DNA of 64,000 bases. Origin: an uncultured Dietzia sp. (GTDB taxonomy: Bacteria > Actinomycetota > Actinomycetes > Mycobacteriales > Mycobacteriaceae). The position numbers and the translations under genes were made by a program. Shown here piece after piece: positions 27,912-37,051 of this stretch. Location of the stretch: the NCBI RefSeq assembly GCF_937873725.1, contig NZ_CALMYY010000102.1, positions 42,888-106,887 of the forward strand, in the 5' to 3' direction. The notes beneath the pieces were generated by a model, which searched no databases, had not been told where the DNA came from, and worked only from the letters and a program-made list of their open reading frames with translations. How positions within the stretch are numbered: the first letter of the stretch is position 1; each line of letters starts with the position of its first letter.

Positions 27912-28257
27912 GCGCGCCGAGCGCGCCGCCGAAGGCGATCGCCTCGAGCGCCACCGCGACCGCGCGACCCGCCTCGGTCCGGCTCACGGCGTGCACCCGG
28001 GGCCCCGCCATCGTCATGGCGAACACCAGGACGATGACCGCCACCCCTGCCAGGGTGTCCGCCAGGCGCGCCGCCACCCCGTAGACCATCGCGACCCCGA
28101 TCGCCCCGCCGGTGACGGCGGACGCGACGGCGGTCAACGGGGACGGGAGGACGGCGGCGGGGACCGATCCGTCGCGATCGGCGGTGTCGCCCACGGCAGG
28201 AGCCCGCGGGGCCGCGTGATCGGGCTCCCGGCTCTCGAGCATCAGACGTCGACTCAT
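27895..28257 (-). CDS. Small membrane protein of unknown function
   Basis: 120 residues from the ATG at 28257; an in-frame ATG at 28326 would add 23 residues and cannot be excluded, as neither has a strong ribosome-binding site. The first 40 residues are polar. Then three hydrophobic helices follow (LTAVASAVTGGAIGVAMVYG, LAGVAVIVLVFAMTMAG, AVALEAIAFGGALGALIVL). I recognise no family. Its end overlaps the phosphatase gene on the other strand. Confidence 0.6.
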   Translation of the reverse strand: MSRRLMLESREPDHAAPRAPAVGDTADRDGSVPAAVLPSPLTAVASAVTGGAIGVAMVYGVAARLADTLAGVAVIVLVFAMTMAGPRVHAVSRTEAGRAVAVALEAIAFGGALGALIVLT

Positions 28258-28407
28258 GAACCGGACCATACGGACGATTCCTGGTGACACACTGGCCTGC
28301 TCCTGAGATCTCCCCGGCATCGGCATCGACGCTGGTCAGCGGCCCGCTCGGGGCGGAGAGCTCCGTCACAGTGGGGTGGCCGGAGCGCCGCGTCGTGTGG
28401 ACCACCC

Positions 28408-31400
28408 TTAGCTGAGGTCGCGCGTCACCACCGTGGCACGGCCGCCTCGGCAGAACACCAACTCGATCCGCGACACCGTCCGGCCGGTGGCGGTGCCGAG
28501 CAGGTCGGCGTAGGCGCACAGCTGCAGCAGGTACTCGTCGACGGTCCCGGTGGTGACGCCGACGTCGGTCTTGTAGTCGATGACGGACAGGGAGCCGTCG
28601 GGTTCCTCCACGACCAGGTCCACGACCCCGTCGACCGCGACCGTCTCCCCGTCGGCGGCGGACAGTGGTCCGGCGATCGGCAATTCCGTCCAGCGGGGTC
28701 TCCCGGCCGCCCGCCTGACGGGCTCCGACGTGAGGGCGGTCCGTGCGACCGAGACCATCTCCGCGACAGCCTCCGGCGTCGGGGTCCCGTTCAGCCCGCC
28801 CCCGAGGGACAGGGCGGTGAGCTGACCCGCAGCCCACTTCTCCCAGTCGGCCAGCGCGGAGGCGGGGTCGGCTGTGGGATCGAGCAGCCGCGCCAGGTCG
28901 GTGTGTTGGGCCAGGTGGTGGACCGCGGTCCCCACGTCGGGTCCGGACGCGAGTGGGACGCTACGGGGGGCGGGGGGCAGTTCCTCGGCGCGCGCGGGGG
29001 TCGGGGCGACGCGGTCCCGGAGCGCGACGGCCAATCGTTCGGGCAGCGGAGGCCGGACCGCCGGGTCGGGGTGCACGATCCGGGTCGCCGACCAACCCGC
29101 ACGCTCGGCGGAGAGCGAGGTGATCGCCCGGCTCCTCCGGAGCCATCCGCTCTCCTCCGGAACGACGACCGGGGGTGCGACGGCGGGGTCGAGCAGGTTC
29201 TCGCCGTAGGCGACGAGTTCCGGGGCGTCGGGGATCTCCATGACGGAACCGAAAAGGGAACCCCACAGCTTCCTCGGCTGGGGTGTGGCGGACTTGGTGA
29301 GCACGTACCCGTGGCCGGAGACCGCGAGCCGACTCTCGGCGCGGGTGGTAGCCACGTAGAGCAGGCGGATCCGCTCGGCCAGCGACTGCTCCGCCTCGCG
29401 CTCGGCCGCGGCGCCGAAGCGGGGATCGCGGACGGACGTGGAGAAGGACGCGGCGGGACGGGGCGGGTCGTCGTCGGTCCACAGGACCCTGTCCCTGTCC
29501 GCGGGCCAGCCGCGGCTCATCCCGGCGAGCATCACCATCGGGTATTCGAGCCCCTTGGAGGCGTGGATCGTGGTGATCCGAACGGCGTCGACCCCGATCT
29601 CGGGGATGGCGGCCTCCGGGACCCGGGCGTCCTCGGCGGTGAGGGACAGCGCCCAGTTGGCGTAGTCCCGCAGGTCGGCGCGAGCGGGGTCGGCGGCGGA
29701 GTCCTCCCACTGCCAGGCGTGCTCGATCACGAAGCGGATGCGCCGCCACAGATCCCGGCGGCGCGGGGACTCGGCGGCCGATTCGAAGGCCATCCGGTCG
29801 TGCACGAGCCGCTCCAGCAGTTCCCCCGGCCGACGGGTGTCCGCGGCGAGCGCCGAGAGGTACCGGATCCCCTCCGCCACCGGGGAGCCGGACATGCCCT
29901 CGGGCGACGCGGCGACGGCGGAGACCCACGATCCGCCGGCGGCGCGCCAGCGGAGCAGGTCGTCGTCGCCGCAGCCGAACAGGGGGGAGCGCAGCGCACC
30001 GACGAGGGATGCCTCGTCCGCGGTGTTGGCGACGGCGCGCACGGCGAGCAGCAGGTCGCGGATCTCCGGGGTGCCGTACACGATCGACGACGCCTCGGTC
30101 CGGAAGTCGATCCCGGCGTGGTCGAGGCATGTCTCGATCATGGGGAGCGAGCCGCGGGAGGGCAGCAGGATCGCGATGTCGCCGAGCCGGAGGGGAGTCT
30201 GGTCGCCGTTCTTGGCCTCGTGCGTCCACCCCTGACTGATGGCGGTGGCGATCACCCGGGCGACATCCGAGGCCTCGGTCCAGTGGCGCCGGTGATCGTC
30301 GTTCGCGTCGGGGGGGCAGTGGTCGGGTTGTTCGGGCACGTCCTCCGTCCGGAAGATGAACGGGCCGGGCCCGTGGCGGGGGTCGTGGGCCGGCCTGTCG
30401 GGTGCGGGGTCGAGCTTCTGGTACTCGGGTTGAACGCCCTCCGCCGCCAGGAGCACCTCGTCGAACACGGCGTTCACCCAGTCGAGCACGGCCCTGGAGC
30501 AGCGGAAATTGGTGCTCAGCCGCTCGATCTCCACCCCGCGCCCGCCCTGGGCGCGCAGGTAGGTGGAGATGTCCGCACGGCGGAAGCGGTAGATGGACTG
30601 CTTGGGATCACCGACGGTGAAGAGCCTGCCCGCCTCCGGGCCGTCCCCCGATTCGTCTGCGGTGAGCAGCGTCGCGAGGTCGAGCTGGATGGGGTCGGTG
30701 TCCTGGAACTCGTCGATGAGGATTCGCGTGTACTGTCCCCTGACCCGCGCGCGGACCGCGTCCTGCCGGAGGAGTTCACGGGCCAGCACGAGCTGGTCGT
30801 GGAACTGCAGCGTTCCGTGCCTGCGGCGGGCGTCGGCGTGCCTGCGGACCACCGGGATGAGCGCGTCGAGGACCACGGCGATGCGGGGTCGCCAGTGCTC
30901 GGCGAGGATCTTCGTGCACAGCGAGGGCAGTTCCTTGATCTCGTCCTTGATGGTCTTGACGTTCTGGGTGCCTCCCCAGTTGGGTCCCCTCCCGCCGTTG
31001 CCGGGGCCGACGGGCTTGGCCAGCAGCTCGACCCACGTCGGTGACGCCGCCGGATCGGTGGCGGCGGCTTGCAGGTCCGTCAGCCACGTCTCGTGTCGAC
31101 CGAGGGTCTGGTAGAGCTTGTCGGTCTCGTCCTGGCAGGAGTCCCGCCACCCCATGATCGAGCCGACGGCCGCGACGACCTCGGACAGGTCCGGCGAGGA
31201 CGCCAATCGGGCGTCCCGGGGGCCCACCGGGTGGAGGGGGTCGGAGGGCAACCGGTCCCAGTCGCGGTGGAGCGCCTCGACGACCTCGCGGAAGGCGACC
31301 GTCCCGACCCCGGCGTCGAGCATGTCGTCGACCGCCTGGGCCAGGACCCCTGTGCGGGAGCCGTCCCGGTCGCCGCCGAACAGGACGGTCGCGCATTCCT

Positions 31401-31806
31401 GCCACATGGCGTCGAGGGCCGCCGCCTCGGCGGTGTCCTGCTGGGCGGTGACCCGCGGGGGGATCCCGGCCTCGAGGGGGTTCTCCGAGAGCAGTCGCAG
31501 AGCGAACGAGTGGAGAGTCCCGATCGCCGCGGTGTCCAACCCCGCGAGTGCGGCGTCCGCACGGGGCACACCGCGCTGGCCGACCAGATGCACGCGGAGC
31601 CGGTCGCGCAGCTCGGCGGCCGCCTTCTCGGTGAAGGTGATCGCGGCGATCCGCTCGATGGGCACGCCGTCGGCGATGATCAGGGCGCTGAGGCGGTGGA
31701 CGAGGGCGCGGGTCTTCCCCGTGCCGGCCCCGGCCTCGACGAACAGGGTGGCCGCGGTGTCGTTCTCGACGCGGTCCCGGGCGGTCTGGTCTGGCAGCGT
31801 GGTCAT
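28408..31806 (-). CDS. UvrD/RecB-type helicase with C-terminal nuclease domain (AddA-like)
   Basis: 1132 residues. The Walker A motif EAGAGTGKT is at 24-32, motif II reads LIDEFQDTDPIQLDL, motif III FTVGDPKQSIYRFR, and motif VI LLYVATTRAESRL. The C-terminal PD-(D/E)XK nuclease shows DLVV...VIDYKTD (Asp1077, Lys1079) and QLCAYADLL. A helicase plus RecB-family nuclease on one chain is the AddA/RecB arrangement for processing double-strand ends. Its ATG overlaps the stop of the AddB-like gene (ATGA). I prefer AddA-like to AdnB because the partner lacks helicase motifs. Confidence 0.9.
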   Translation of the reverse strand: MTTLPDQTARDRVENDTAATLFVEAGAGTGKTRALVHRLSALIIADGVPIERIAAITFTEKAAAELRDRLRVHLVGQRGVPRADAALAGLDTAAIGTLHSFALRLLSENPLEAGIPPRVTAQQDTAEAAALDAMWQECATVLFGGDRDGSRTGVLAQAVDDMLDAGVGTVAFREVVEALHRDWDRLPSDPLHPVGPRDARLASSPDLSEVVAAVGSIMGWRDSCQDETDKLYQTLGRHETWLTDLQAAATDPAASPTWVELLAKPVGPGNGGRGPNWGGTQNVKTIKDEIKELPSLCTKILAEHWRPRIAVVLDALIPVVRRHADARRRHGTLQFHDQLVLARELLRQDAVRARVRGQYTRILIDEFQDTDPIQLDLATLLTADESGDGPEAGRLFTVGDPKQSIYRFRRADISTYLRAQGGRGVEIERLSTNFRCSRAVLDWVNAVFDEVLLAAEGVQPEYQKLDPAPDRPAHDPRHGPGPFIFRTEDVPEQPDHCPPDANDDHRRHWTEASDVARVIATAISQGWTHEAKNGDQTPLRLGDIAILLPSRGSLPMIETCLDHAGIDFRTEASSIVYGTPEIRDLLLAVRAVANTADEASLVGALRSPLFGCGDDDLLRWRAAGGSWVSAVAASPEGMSGSPVAEGIRYLSALAADTRRPGELLERLVHDRMAFESAAESPRRRDLWRRIRFVIEHAWQWEDSAADPARADLRDYANWALSLTAEDARVPEAAIPEIGVDAVRITTIHASKGLEYPMVMLAGMSRGWPADRDRVLWTDDDPPRPAASFSTSVRDPRFGAAAEREAEQSLAERIRLLYVATTRAESRLAVSGHGYVLTKSATPQPRKLWGSLFGSVMEIPDAPELVAYGENLLDPAVAPPVVVPEESGWLRRSRAITSLSAERAGWSATRIVHPDPAVRPPLPERLAVALRDRVAPTPARAEELPPAPRSVPLASGPDVGTAVHHLAQHTDLARLLDPTADPASALADWEKWAAGQLTALSLGGGLNGTPTPEAVAEMVSVARTALTSEPVRRAAGRPRWTELPIAGPLSAADGETVAVDGVVDLVVEEPDGSLSVIDYKTDVGVTTGTVDEYLLQLCAYADLLGTATGRTVSRIELVFCRGGRATVVTRDLS

Positions 31807-34745
31807 GAGCTCGATTCCGATCCGGTGTCCGTCTGGGCCTCGGAGAGGATTCCCGCGAAGGCGGGATGGGAGACCAGGGGTTCCCGCCTCGACAACCTCT
31901 CCCACGCGCGGTCCAGGTCTTTGCCCCCGAGCAGGTCGGCCAGGTCCCGGTGGGAACCGCGCCCGCCCTTGAGGGGGAACCATCCCCTCTGGACGGCGTC
32001 GACCAGGTGCCCGACATCCGCTTGGACCCGGTCCATGAGACCGTCCGACACGGTGAGGGACACCTGCTCGAACTCGCCCCTCTCGGTGCAGTACCAGTAC
32101 CTGACCTCGCTCACGGGCAGGTCCCGCGCGCTGGTGGCGGCCGCGGCGTAGAGGGGGAGCTGGAACCTGGTGCCGGTCATGGTGGGGTCGTCCTGGCTCG
32201 GGCGATCCTCCGCCCCGGGTGGCTTCCCGGTCTTGTAGTCGGTGACGCGCTGGGTGCCCGCCCGCGCGTCGAGACGGTCGATCGATCCGGTCAGAAGCAG
32301 GGTCCGGCGGCCGCGGGAGGTCGTCACCTCGAACGGGACCTCGACCGAGGGGGCGTCCGGGCTGTTCCGGCCGAATCCGAGTTCGGTGTCGGTGGGGCGC
32401 CAACCGCTCTCCGCATCGGCCGCGTCCTCGTCGAACCACCGACCGAGTTCCGCGGCGAGAAGGATCTGCCGCCGGCGCCACAGCGGGGCGAGCAACCCGG
32501 GGGCCGCCGAGACCGCGGCCTCGCACTCGACCCGGAGCGCGTCCATCAGCGCCTCACGGTCGGGTGCGCCCCCGCTGGCGATCCGTGCGGTGACGTAGCG
32601 CTGCAGGATCGCGTGGACCAGGTCGCCGTAGTCCCGCAGGTCCATCTCGATGTCCGCGGCCGGGTCGTCGAGCGTGCGCACCCCGAGCACGGTCCCGAGG
32701 TAGAACAGGTAGGGACTCTGGGCCCAGTCCTCGAGCCTGGTCGGCGACACGGGGCGGTCGAGGACCGTCACCAGGTCGCTCGCCGACGACGCGTCACCGG
32801 TGTAACGCGAGAACACGCCGAGCCGTCGATCCCGGCGCATCCGATGGGCGCGGACGAGCGGCTCCGGTGCGTCCGGACCGGCCCGCCAGCCGTCGGAGGC
32901 GAGGGCTCTCAGACGGAGCTCGGTCGTGGTCGCGGGGTCCGGACCGAGGACGGCCGGCGGGGTGAGCACACCGTCGACGAAGGACGGGATCGCCGTGACG
33001 GAGGGGCACCCGGCCACGTCCTCCTGCCAGTGGGTGGCGTCGACCGCCGTCCGCGCGAGGGCGGACAGGGTGGGCAGCAGCCAGCGCGACGGTATCCGGT
33101 TGCCGCCGCCCCGCATGGAGCCCCGGGGGAAGGAGCACATCCGATGCGTCGTGCCGGCGGCCAGCGCGAGCTGGAGAACCCGGTACCGCTCGTCGAGGAG
33201 CTCGGACGCGGGCGGCTCGACCGCACCCTCGGGCAGCAGCGGGTCGGGCCGGTGGAGCGAGGGCAGGAGACCCTCGGCCATCCCGACCACACACACCGTG
33301 TCGAGGTCCCTGCCGACCGCGTCGTCGATCGGCCCCAGGGCCACCCCCGCGCCCTCCTCGCCGACCCTGAGGCCGATCGAGTCGAGCCGGGTGGTGACGG
33401 CCCCGACGATCCGTTCGCGGGAGATCGAGGGAGCGATCGTGTCGAGGTCGGCGAGCGAACGGACCGCGGACCGTACCCCGGACCGGTCGGGGCTCGAGCG
33501 GAACACCCCGGTGAGCAGGGAGTCGACCGCCGTGACGACCTCGGACCAGGTCCGGGCGGAGTCCAGGAGGGCCAGGCCGGCGCGGAGCTGATCGATCAGC
33601 CGCAGCAGCGCGGCCGCGGCCGCGCGATCGGAGTCGGAGAACCCCGGCGCCGCGTCCGAGGTGATGGAGAGGTGGTCCCGCAGACGATCCCAATCGGCTC
33701 CGCCGATGACGGGGAACCGCGTGCGGGTGAGCAGTTCGAGGCGTCGCGACGAGACCGGTCTGCCCTCGGCATCCGGGACGATCACCGCCCCCTCGGCGAC
33801 GATCGACAGCAGTTCGGCGCGCATCATGAGGTCGGGGTCCAGGCCCAGCAGCCGCGTGAGGGTGCGGCCGGCGGGGGTGCGCCCCGGCCCGGTGATCCCG
33901 GGGGAGTTGACGGCGATCTCCGCCTCCGCGAACGCGCGGAGCAGCAACCGCAGGTAGGGGTCCGGGGAGGGGTAGTAGATCCCGATCCGATGCCCGGGGA
34001 CCCCGGCGGCCAGCCGCGCGCGGACGAACCGGACGATGGCCCTCACCTCGTCGTCCGCGTCGGACGCGTGCAGCACATGGGTCCCCGTGACGGCGCTCTC
34101 GGCCCCGGGCTCGGCAGCGGACGCCAGATGGTCGGCGCCGGTCCCGGGGACCGGCGTGATCCCGCGTTCGCGCAGCGCACCGCGGAGACGCCGCTCGGCC
34201 GCGGTCCCCCGGAGCGGCGCCGCCAGCACGATCCGCCCCAGCAGGTCCAGCCGCTCCAGCGCCGCGGACACCGCCTCGAACGGCGTGAAGTAGGTGCGAC
34301 CCGTCATCGCGTGGGCCTGCTCCGCCAGCCGCAGGACCTCGCCGTGAAGCGGGGTCTCCGGGGCCACCGAGCCCTCCTCGACCGTCCCCAGGCGCCGGCA
34401 GGCCTGGGCCACCGCCAGACCGGTCACCGGTTCGGACGCGACCGCGCGCAGCCGACCGGGGTCGGCGTCGAGGGCCTTCTCCACCGCCGCCTCCAGAAGC
34501 GGGAGTGGCAGTGCCGCGCGAGGGGCCAGGGCGGGACCGGACAGCTCGGTGATCACCTGGGCGGCCGTCCGCACGGCGACGTTGACCGCGCCCCCGGACA
34601 GCGCCATCGCGCGGACGAGGTCCCTCGCGGCTCCGAACGAGGCCACGATGACGGTGATCCGGCCCATCGGGTCCGACCCCCGGAGCCGACGGACCTCGGC
34701 GACGAGGGGGGCGAGGGGGGAGGGCGAGTCCTGGGATCCGTTCAC
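31803..34745 (-). CDS. AddB-like inactive-helicase/PD-(D/E)XK nuclease
   Basis: 980 residues from the GTG at 34745; another GTG at 34790 with AGGAGG directly abutting it is possible. No Walker A motif is visible at the N-terminus (ITVIVASFGAARDLVRA), as expected for an AddB-type subunit with a dead helicase fold. The C-terminal nuclease carries LTGSIDRLDA, VTDYKTGKP (Asp836, Lys838) and FQLPLYAAA. The segment SPYLFYLGTVLG has Ser where iron-sulfur AddB enzymes have Cys, and I see no four-Cys set, so a cluster is unlikely. It should pair with the AddA-like protein for break resection and recombination. Confidence 0.85.
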   Translation of the reverse strand: MNGSQDSPSPLAPLVAEVRRLRGSDPMGRITVIVASFGAARDLVRAMALSGGAVNVAVRTAAQVITELSGPALAPRAALPLPLLEAAVEKALDADPGRLRAVASEPVTGLAVAQACRRLGTVEEGSVAPETPLHGEVLRLAEQAHAMTGRTYFTPFEAVSAALERLDLLGRIVLAAPLRGTAAERRLRGALRERGITPVPGTGADHLASAAEPGAESAVTGTHVLHASDADDEVRAIVRFVRARLAAGVPGHRIGIYYPSPDPYLRLLLRAFAEAEIAVNSPGITGPGRTPAGRTLTRLLGLDPDLMMRAELLSIVAEGAVIVPDAEGRPVSSRRLELLTRTRFPVIGGADWDRLRDHLSITSDAAPGFSDSDRAAAAALLRLIDQLRAGLALLDSARTWSEVVTAVDSLLTGVFRSSPDRSGVRSAVRSLADLDTIAPSISRERIVGAVTTRLDSIGLRVGEEGAGVALGPIDDAVGRDLDTVCVVGMAEGLLPSLHRPDPLLPEGAVEPPASELLDERYRVLQLALAAGTTHRMCSFPRGSMRGGGNRIPSRWLLPTLSALARTAVDATHWQEDVAGCPSVTAIPSFVDGVLTPPAVLGPDPATTTELRLRALASDGWRAGPDAPEPLVRAHRMRRDRRLGVFSRYTGDASSASDLVTVLDRPVSPTRLEDWAQSPYLFYLGTVLGVRTLDDPAADIEMDLRDYGDLVHAILQRYVTARIASGGAPDREALMDALRVECEAAVSAAPGLLAPLWRRRQILLAAELGRWFDEDAADAESGWRPTDTELGFGRNSPDAPSVEVPFEVTTSRGRRTLLLTGSIDRLDARAGTQRVTDYKTGKPPGAEDRPSQDDPTMTGTRFQLPLYAAAATSARDLPVSEVRYWYCTERGEFEQVSLTVSDGLMDRVQADVGHLVDAVQRGWFPLKGGRGSHRDLADLLGGKDLDRAWERLSRREPLVSHPAFAGILSEAQTDTGSESSS

Positions 34746-34854
34746 GGGGCCATCGTGCCCGACGGGTACGACAGTCCGGGTCGCTCCCACCCTCCTGCTA
34801 TCTTCCGATCAGCCCGACCGGGACCGTGGTCGGATCAACCGGGGGAGCAGCACC

Positions 34855-35499
34855 ATGTCGCAGGGCGGGGACGGCGGGTGGGGGGATCCCGGCGCGCAGT
34901 GGCAGGGGCGGGGTTACCGGCAGGAGCCCGACCGGGGGACCTCACCGGTGCTGGTCGCCATGATCGTCCTGCTGGCGGTCCTCGTCCTGGTCCTCGTCGG
35001 CGCGATCGCCTACCTCCTCCTCCGTCCCGGCGGGTTCTCCGGGGACGCGCCCGGCCCGGCGTCGGCGCCCCTCCGGCCGGCCCCGGTGACGGAGACCGCG
35101 TACTCGACCCCGCCGGAACGGGAGACCGTCACGGTCACCCGGCCGGCACCGGGGGCGGCACCGCCGCAGCGGAACGCCGGGTACCCCGCCGGCGCCGACG
35201 GCTCCGGATGGATCTCCGACCGGCAGGCGCGGTGCAACGCCGGTGACCCCGCCGCGATGATCGGGCGTACCACGCAGTCCGCGTTCGCCATCTGCGTCAA
35301 CCCGGACAACGGCCGCTACTACTACCGGGGGTCCTCCGGTGGCGCCGGTGTCGAGGTGGACGACCCGGTGGTCGCCGGCGACTACGCGTCGGTGAGCAAC
35401 AACGACGTCGTCTACTCGATCGACCCCGGTGGGATGCTGATCTATCAGGGCGGAGTCCTGATCTCCGACCAGCCGATGGTCGACTTCTGGGCCGGCTGA
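34855..35499 (+). CDS. Single-pass membrane protein with extracytoplasmic C-terminal domain
   Basis: 214 residues. A Gly/Gln-rich N-terminus leads to one strong membrane helix (residues about 32-58), then a Pro-rich linker of 60 residues and a compact C-terminal domain from about 118. That domain contains ARCNAGDPAAMIGRTTQSAFAICVN with two cysteines likely to pair, then RYYYRGSSGGAGVEVDDPV and a YSIDPGGMLIYQGG repeat-like end. It looks like the sensor-type domains attached to some actinobacterial membrane kinases, but no kinase is present. Function unknown. GGGGGAG precedes the ATG. Confidence 0.75.
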   Translation: MSQGGDGGWGDPGAQWQGRGYRQEPDRGTSPVLVAMIVLLAVLVLVLVGAIAYLLLRPGGFSGDAPGPASAPLRPAPVTETAYSTPPERETVTVTRPAPGAAPPQRNAGYPAGADGSGWISDRQARCNAGDPAAMIGRTTQSAFAICVNPDNGRYYYRGSSGGAGVEVDDPVVAGDYASVSNNDVVYSIDPGGMLIYQGGVLISDQPMVDFWAG

Positions 35500-35547
35500 G
35501 CCCGCCCTCCCGACCAGAACCGACCCCGAACAGTGAGGTGAGCGCAC

Positions 35548-36183
35548 GTGAGTCAGCTCGTGTCCTTCTACGAGACCGCGCCCGTCACCGACAGACGCGG
35601 TCTGCTCACGGACGTCATCCAGCGGCCGATGCAGGTGCGGTCGGGGTACGACGTGGTCGAGGGCGAGGTGGTCCCCCGCGTGGTCTACGTCCAGGCACCC
35701 ATCGAGGGGCGGCCGCTGCTCGTGCCGTTCGGCCAGTACGACGCCTGGAGCCTGCGGCAGCGGTTCGAGGAGGCCCTGCGCGTGATGAACACCCTCGGGG
35801 CCTGCGAGATCGAGTGCGCGACCTACAGTGCGCGCCGCAACGCGGTCGCGGCGCGCGTGGGGGTGGGCCCGATGGCCGGGTGGGGCAAGGTGACCCGCAC
35901 CCAGAGCACGGACTTCGACTACTCGTTCTCGGGTACCGGGGCCTCGCCCCGCGACCCCGGGCCGCTCCGGTGGACCAACATCCCCGGCCTCGACGCGGCC
36001 AAGCAGTCCGTGCTGCTCAACGGCGGGCGCCGGGTCGAGATCACCATCGAGAGCGAGTCGGAGTTCGCCGCGGACTCCGACCTCGCCCGGCGGCTCAAGT
36101 CCGCCGGCCTCGTGCTGGGGTTGGAGGGGCGGACCCAGGCCAAGACCCTGCTGAGGATCAAGGCCGAGTTCCCGGCCGTGTGA
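35548..36183 (+). CDS. Conserved-looking protein of unknown function
   Basis: 211 residues from a GTG with GAGGTGAG about 6 bases upstream. No signal peptide or membrane helix. The composition is balanced and globular, with segments such as SYDE-free acidic turns, VPFGQYDAWSLRQRFEEAL, LGACEIECATYSARRNAVAARVG and VLLNGGRRVEITIESES. Two cysteines lie close together (ACEIEC). I recognise no family. It follows the membrane protein by 48 bases on the same strand and may be co-transcribed. It is followed immediately by the convergent YbjN-like gene. Confidence 0.7.
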   Translation: MSQLVSFYETAPVTDRRGLLTDVIQRPMQVRSGYDVVEGEVVPRVVYVQAPIEGRPLLVPFGQYDAWSLRQRFEEALRVMNTLGACEIECATYSARRNAVAARVGVGPMAGWGKVTRTQSTDFDYSFSGTGASPRDPGPLRWTNIPGLDAAKQSVLLNGGRRVEITIESESEFAADSDLARRLKSAGLVLGLEGRTQAKTLLRIKAEFPAV

Positions 36184-36184
36184 C

Positions 36185-37051
36185 TCAGCGACGCCCCAGC
36201 CGCGCGGCGAGGTCGGCTCGGGTGGTGGCGAAAGTGAGCAGGAAATGCTCCAGGGAGAACTGCACGTGCCGGGGGAGGAACGGTCCGACCACCAGCGTGG
36301 TCCGCTGCATGACGTGGCGGCCGTCGAGCACCCAGGTCGTCCACTCCTCCTCGCGGTTCAGCCGGACCAACTCGACCGCGGCGTCCGTCCGGGAGCGGAC
36401 CCCGCGGGCGACCCACGCCCAGATGCGGGCGGAGGCGTCGTCCTCGGCGCAGGTGACGTGCACGGGGTGGCCGTCGTGGTCGAAGACCAGGTCCCCGTCG
36501 TCGTCGACGATCGTGGGGCGTCCCGTGATCCGTTCCACGATCACCTCGATCCGCTCCCGGACGTCCTCGTGGCCGGTCACCTCGACGGCGACGTCGACCG
36601 GGTGGGGGGAGTCGGCCGGGTCGAGGCCGATGGGCACGCAGTCCGTGCGCACCAATCCGAGGCGCCCGACGCCACGCCCGACCGGGCCCTCCGACCGCAG
36701 CGTGAGCAGCTGCGGATGGGGGACCCCGAGCCGGTCCCGGCAGGCGCCGACGACCGCCCGCGCCAGGGGGCCGGCGTCGGGGGGCGAGGAGTGGACCAGC
36801 AGCTCCTGCGCCAGCGGGTGATCGGAGGTACCGACGGTTACCCAGGCGGGGGACCCGCCACCGCCGAGGTGGACGACGCACCGCCCCCGTCGCCCCGAGC
36901 GCTCCGGGGGCCCCGAGAACTCGATCGCCCCGGAGCTCCCCGGGCGACCGAGATGCACGGCGAGTGACCGCTCGAACCCGTCCCACGGATCGGACGTGGG
37001 ACGGGGCGGGGAGCCCCCGTGGCCGGCGAGCCGACCACTCACGGGGGTCAC
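36185..37051 (-). CDS. YbjN/TY-Chap-like domain protein
   Basis: 288 residues from a GTG overlapping the HD gene stop (GTGA). The C-terminal section RLNREEEWTTWVLDGRHVMQRTTLVVGPFLPRHVQFSLEHFL looks like the type-III-chaperone-like YbjN/TY-Chap fold found in actinobacteria. A middle region RIEVIVERITGRPTIVDDDGDLVFDHDGHPVHV suggests a second domain of the same kind. These folds bind peptides or proteins. The assignment rests on pattern only and is uncertain; the gene itself is well supported. Confidence 0.6.
   Translation of the reverse strand: MTPVSGRLAGHGGSPPRPTSDPWDGFERSLAVHLGRPGSSGAIEFSGPPERSGRRGRCVVHLGGGGSPAWVTVGTSDHPLAQELLVHSSPPDAGPLARAVVGACRDRLGVPHPQLLTLRSEGPVGRGVGRLGLVRTDCVPIGLDPADSPHPVDVAVEVTGHEDVRERIEVIVERITGRPTIVDDDGDLVFDHDGHPVHVTCAEDDASARIWAWVARGVRSRTDAAVELVRLNREEEWTTWVLDGRHVMQRTTLVVGPFLPRHVQFSLEHFLLTFATTRADLAARLGRR

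Noticed and set aside
31866..35246. A 1,126-codon plus-strand open frame antisense to the AddB-like gene
   Set aside because: Low-complexity Arg/Gly translation and no domain; the minus-strand nuclease has clear motifs.
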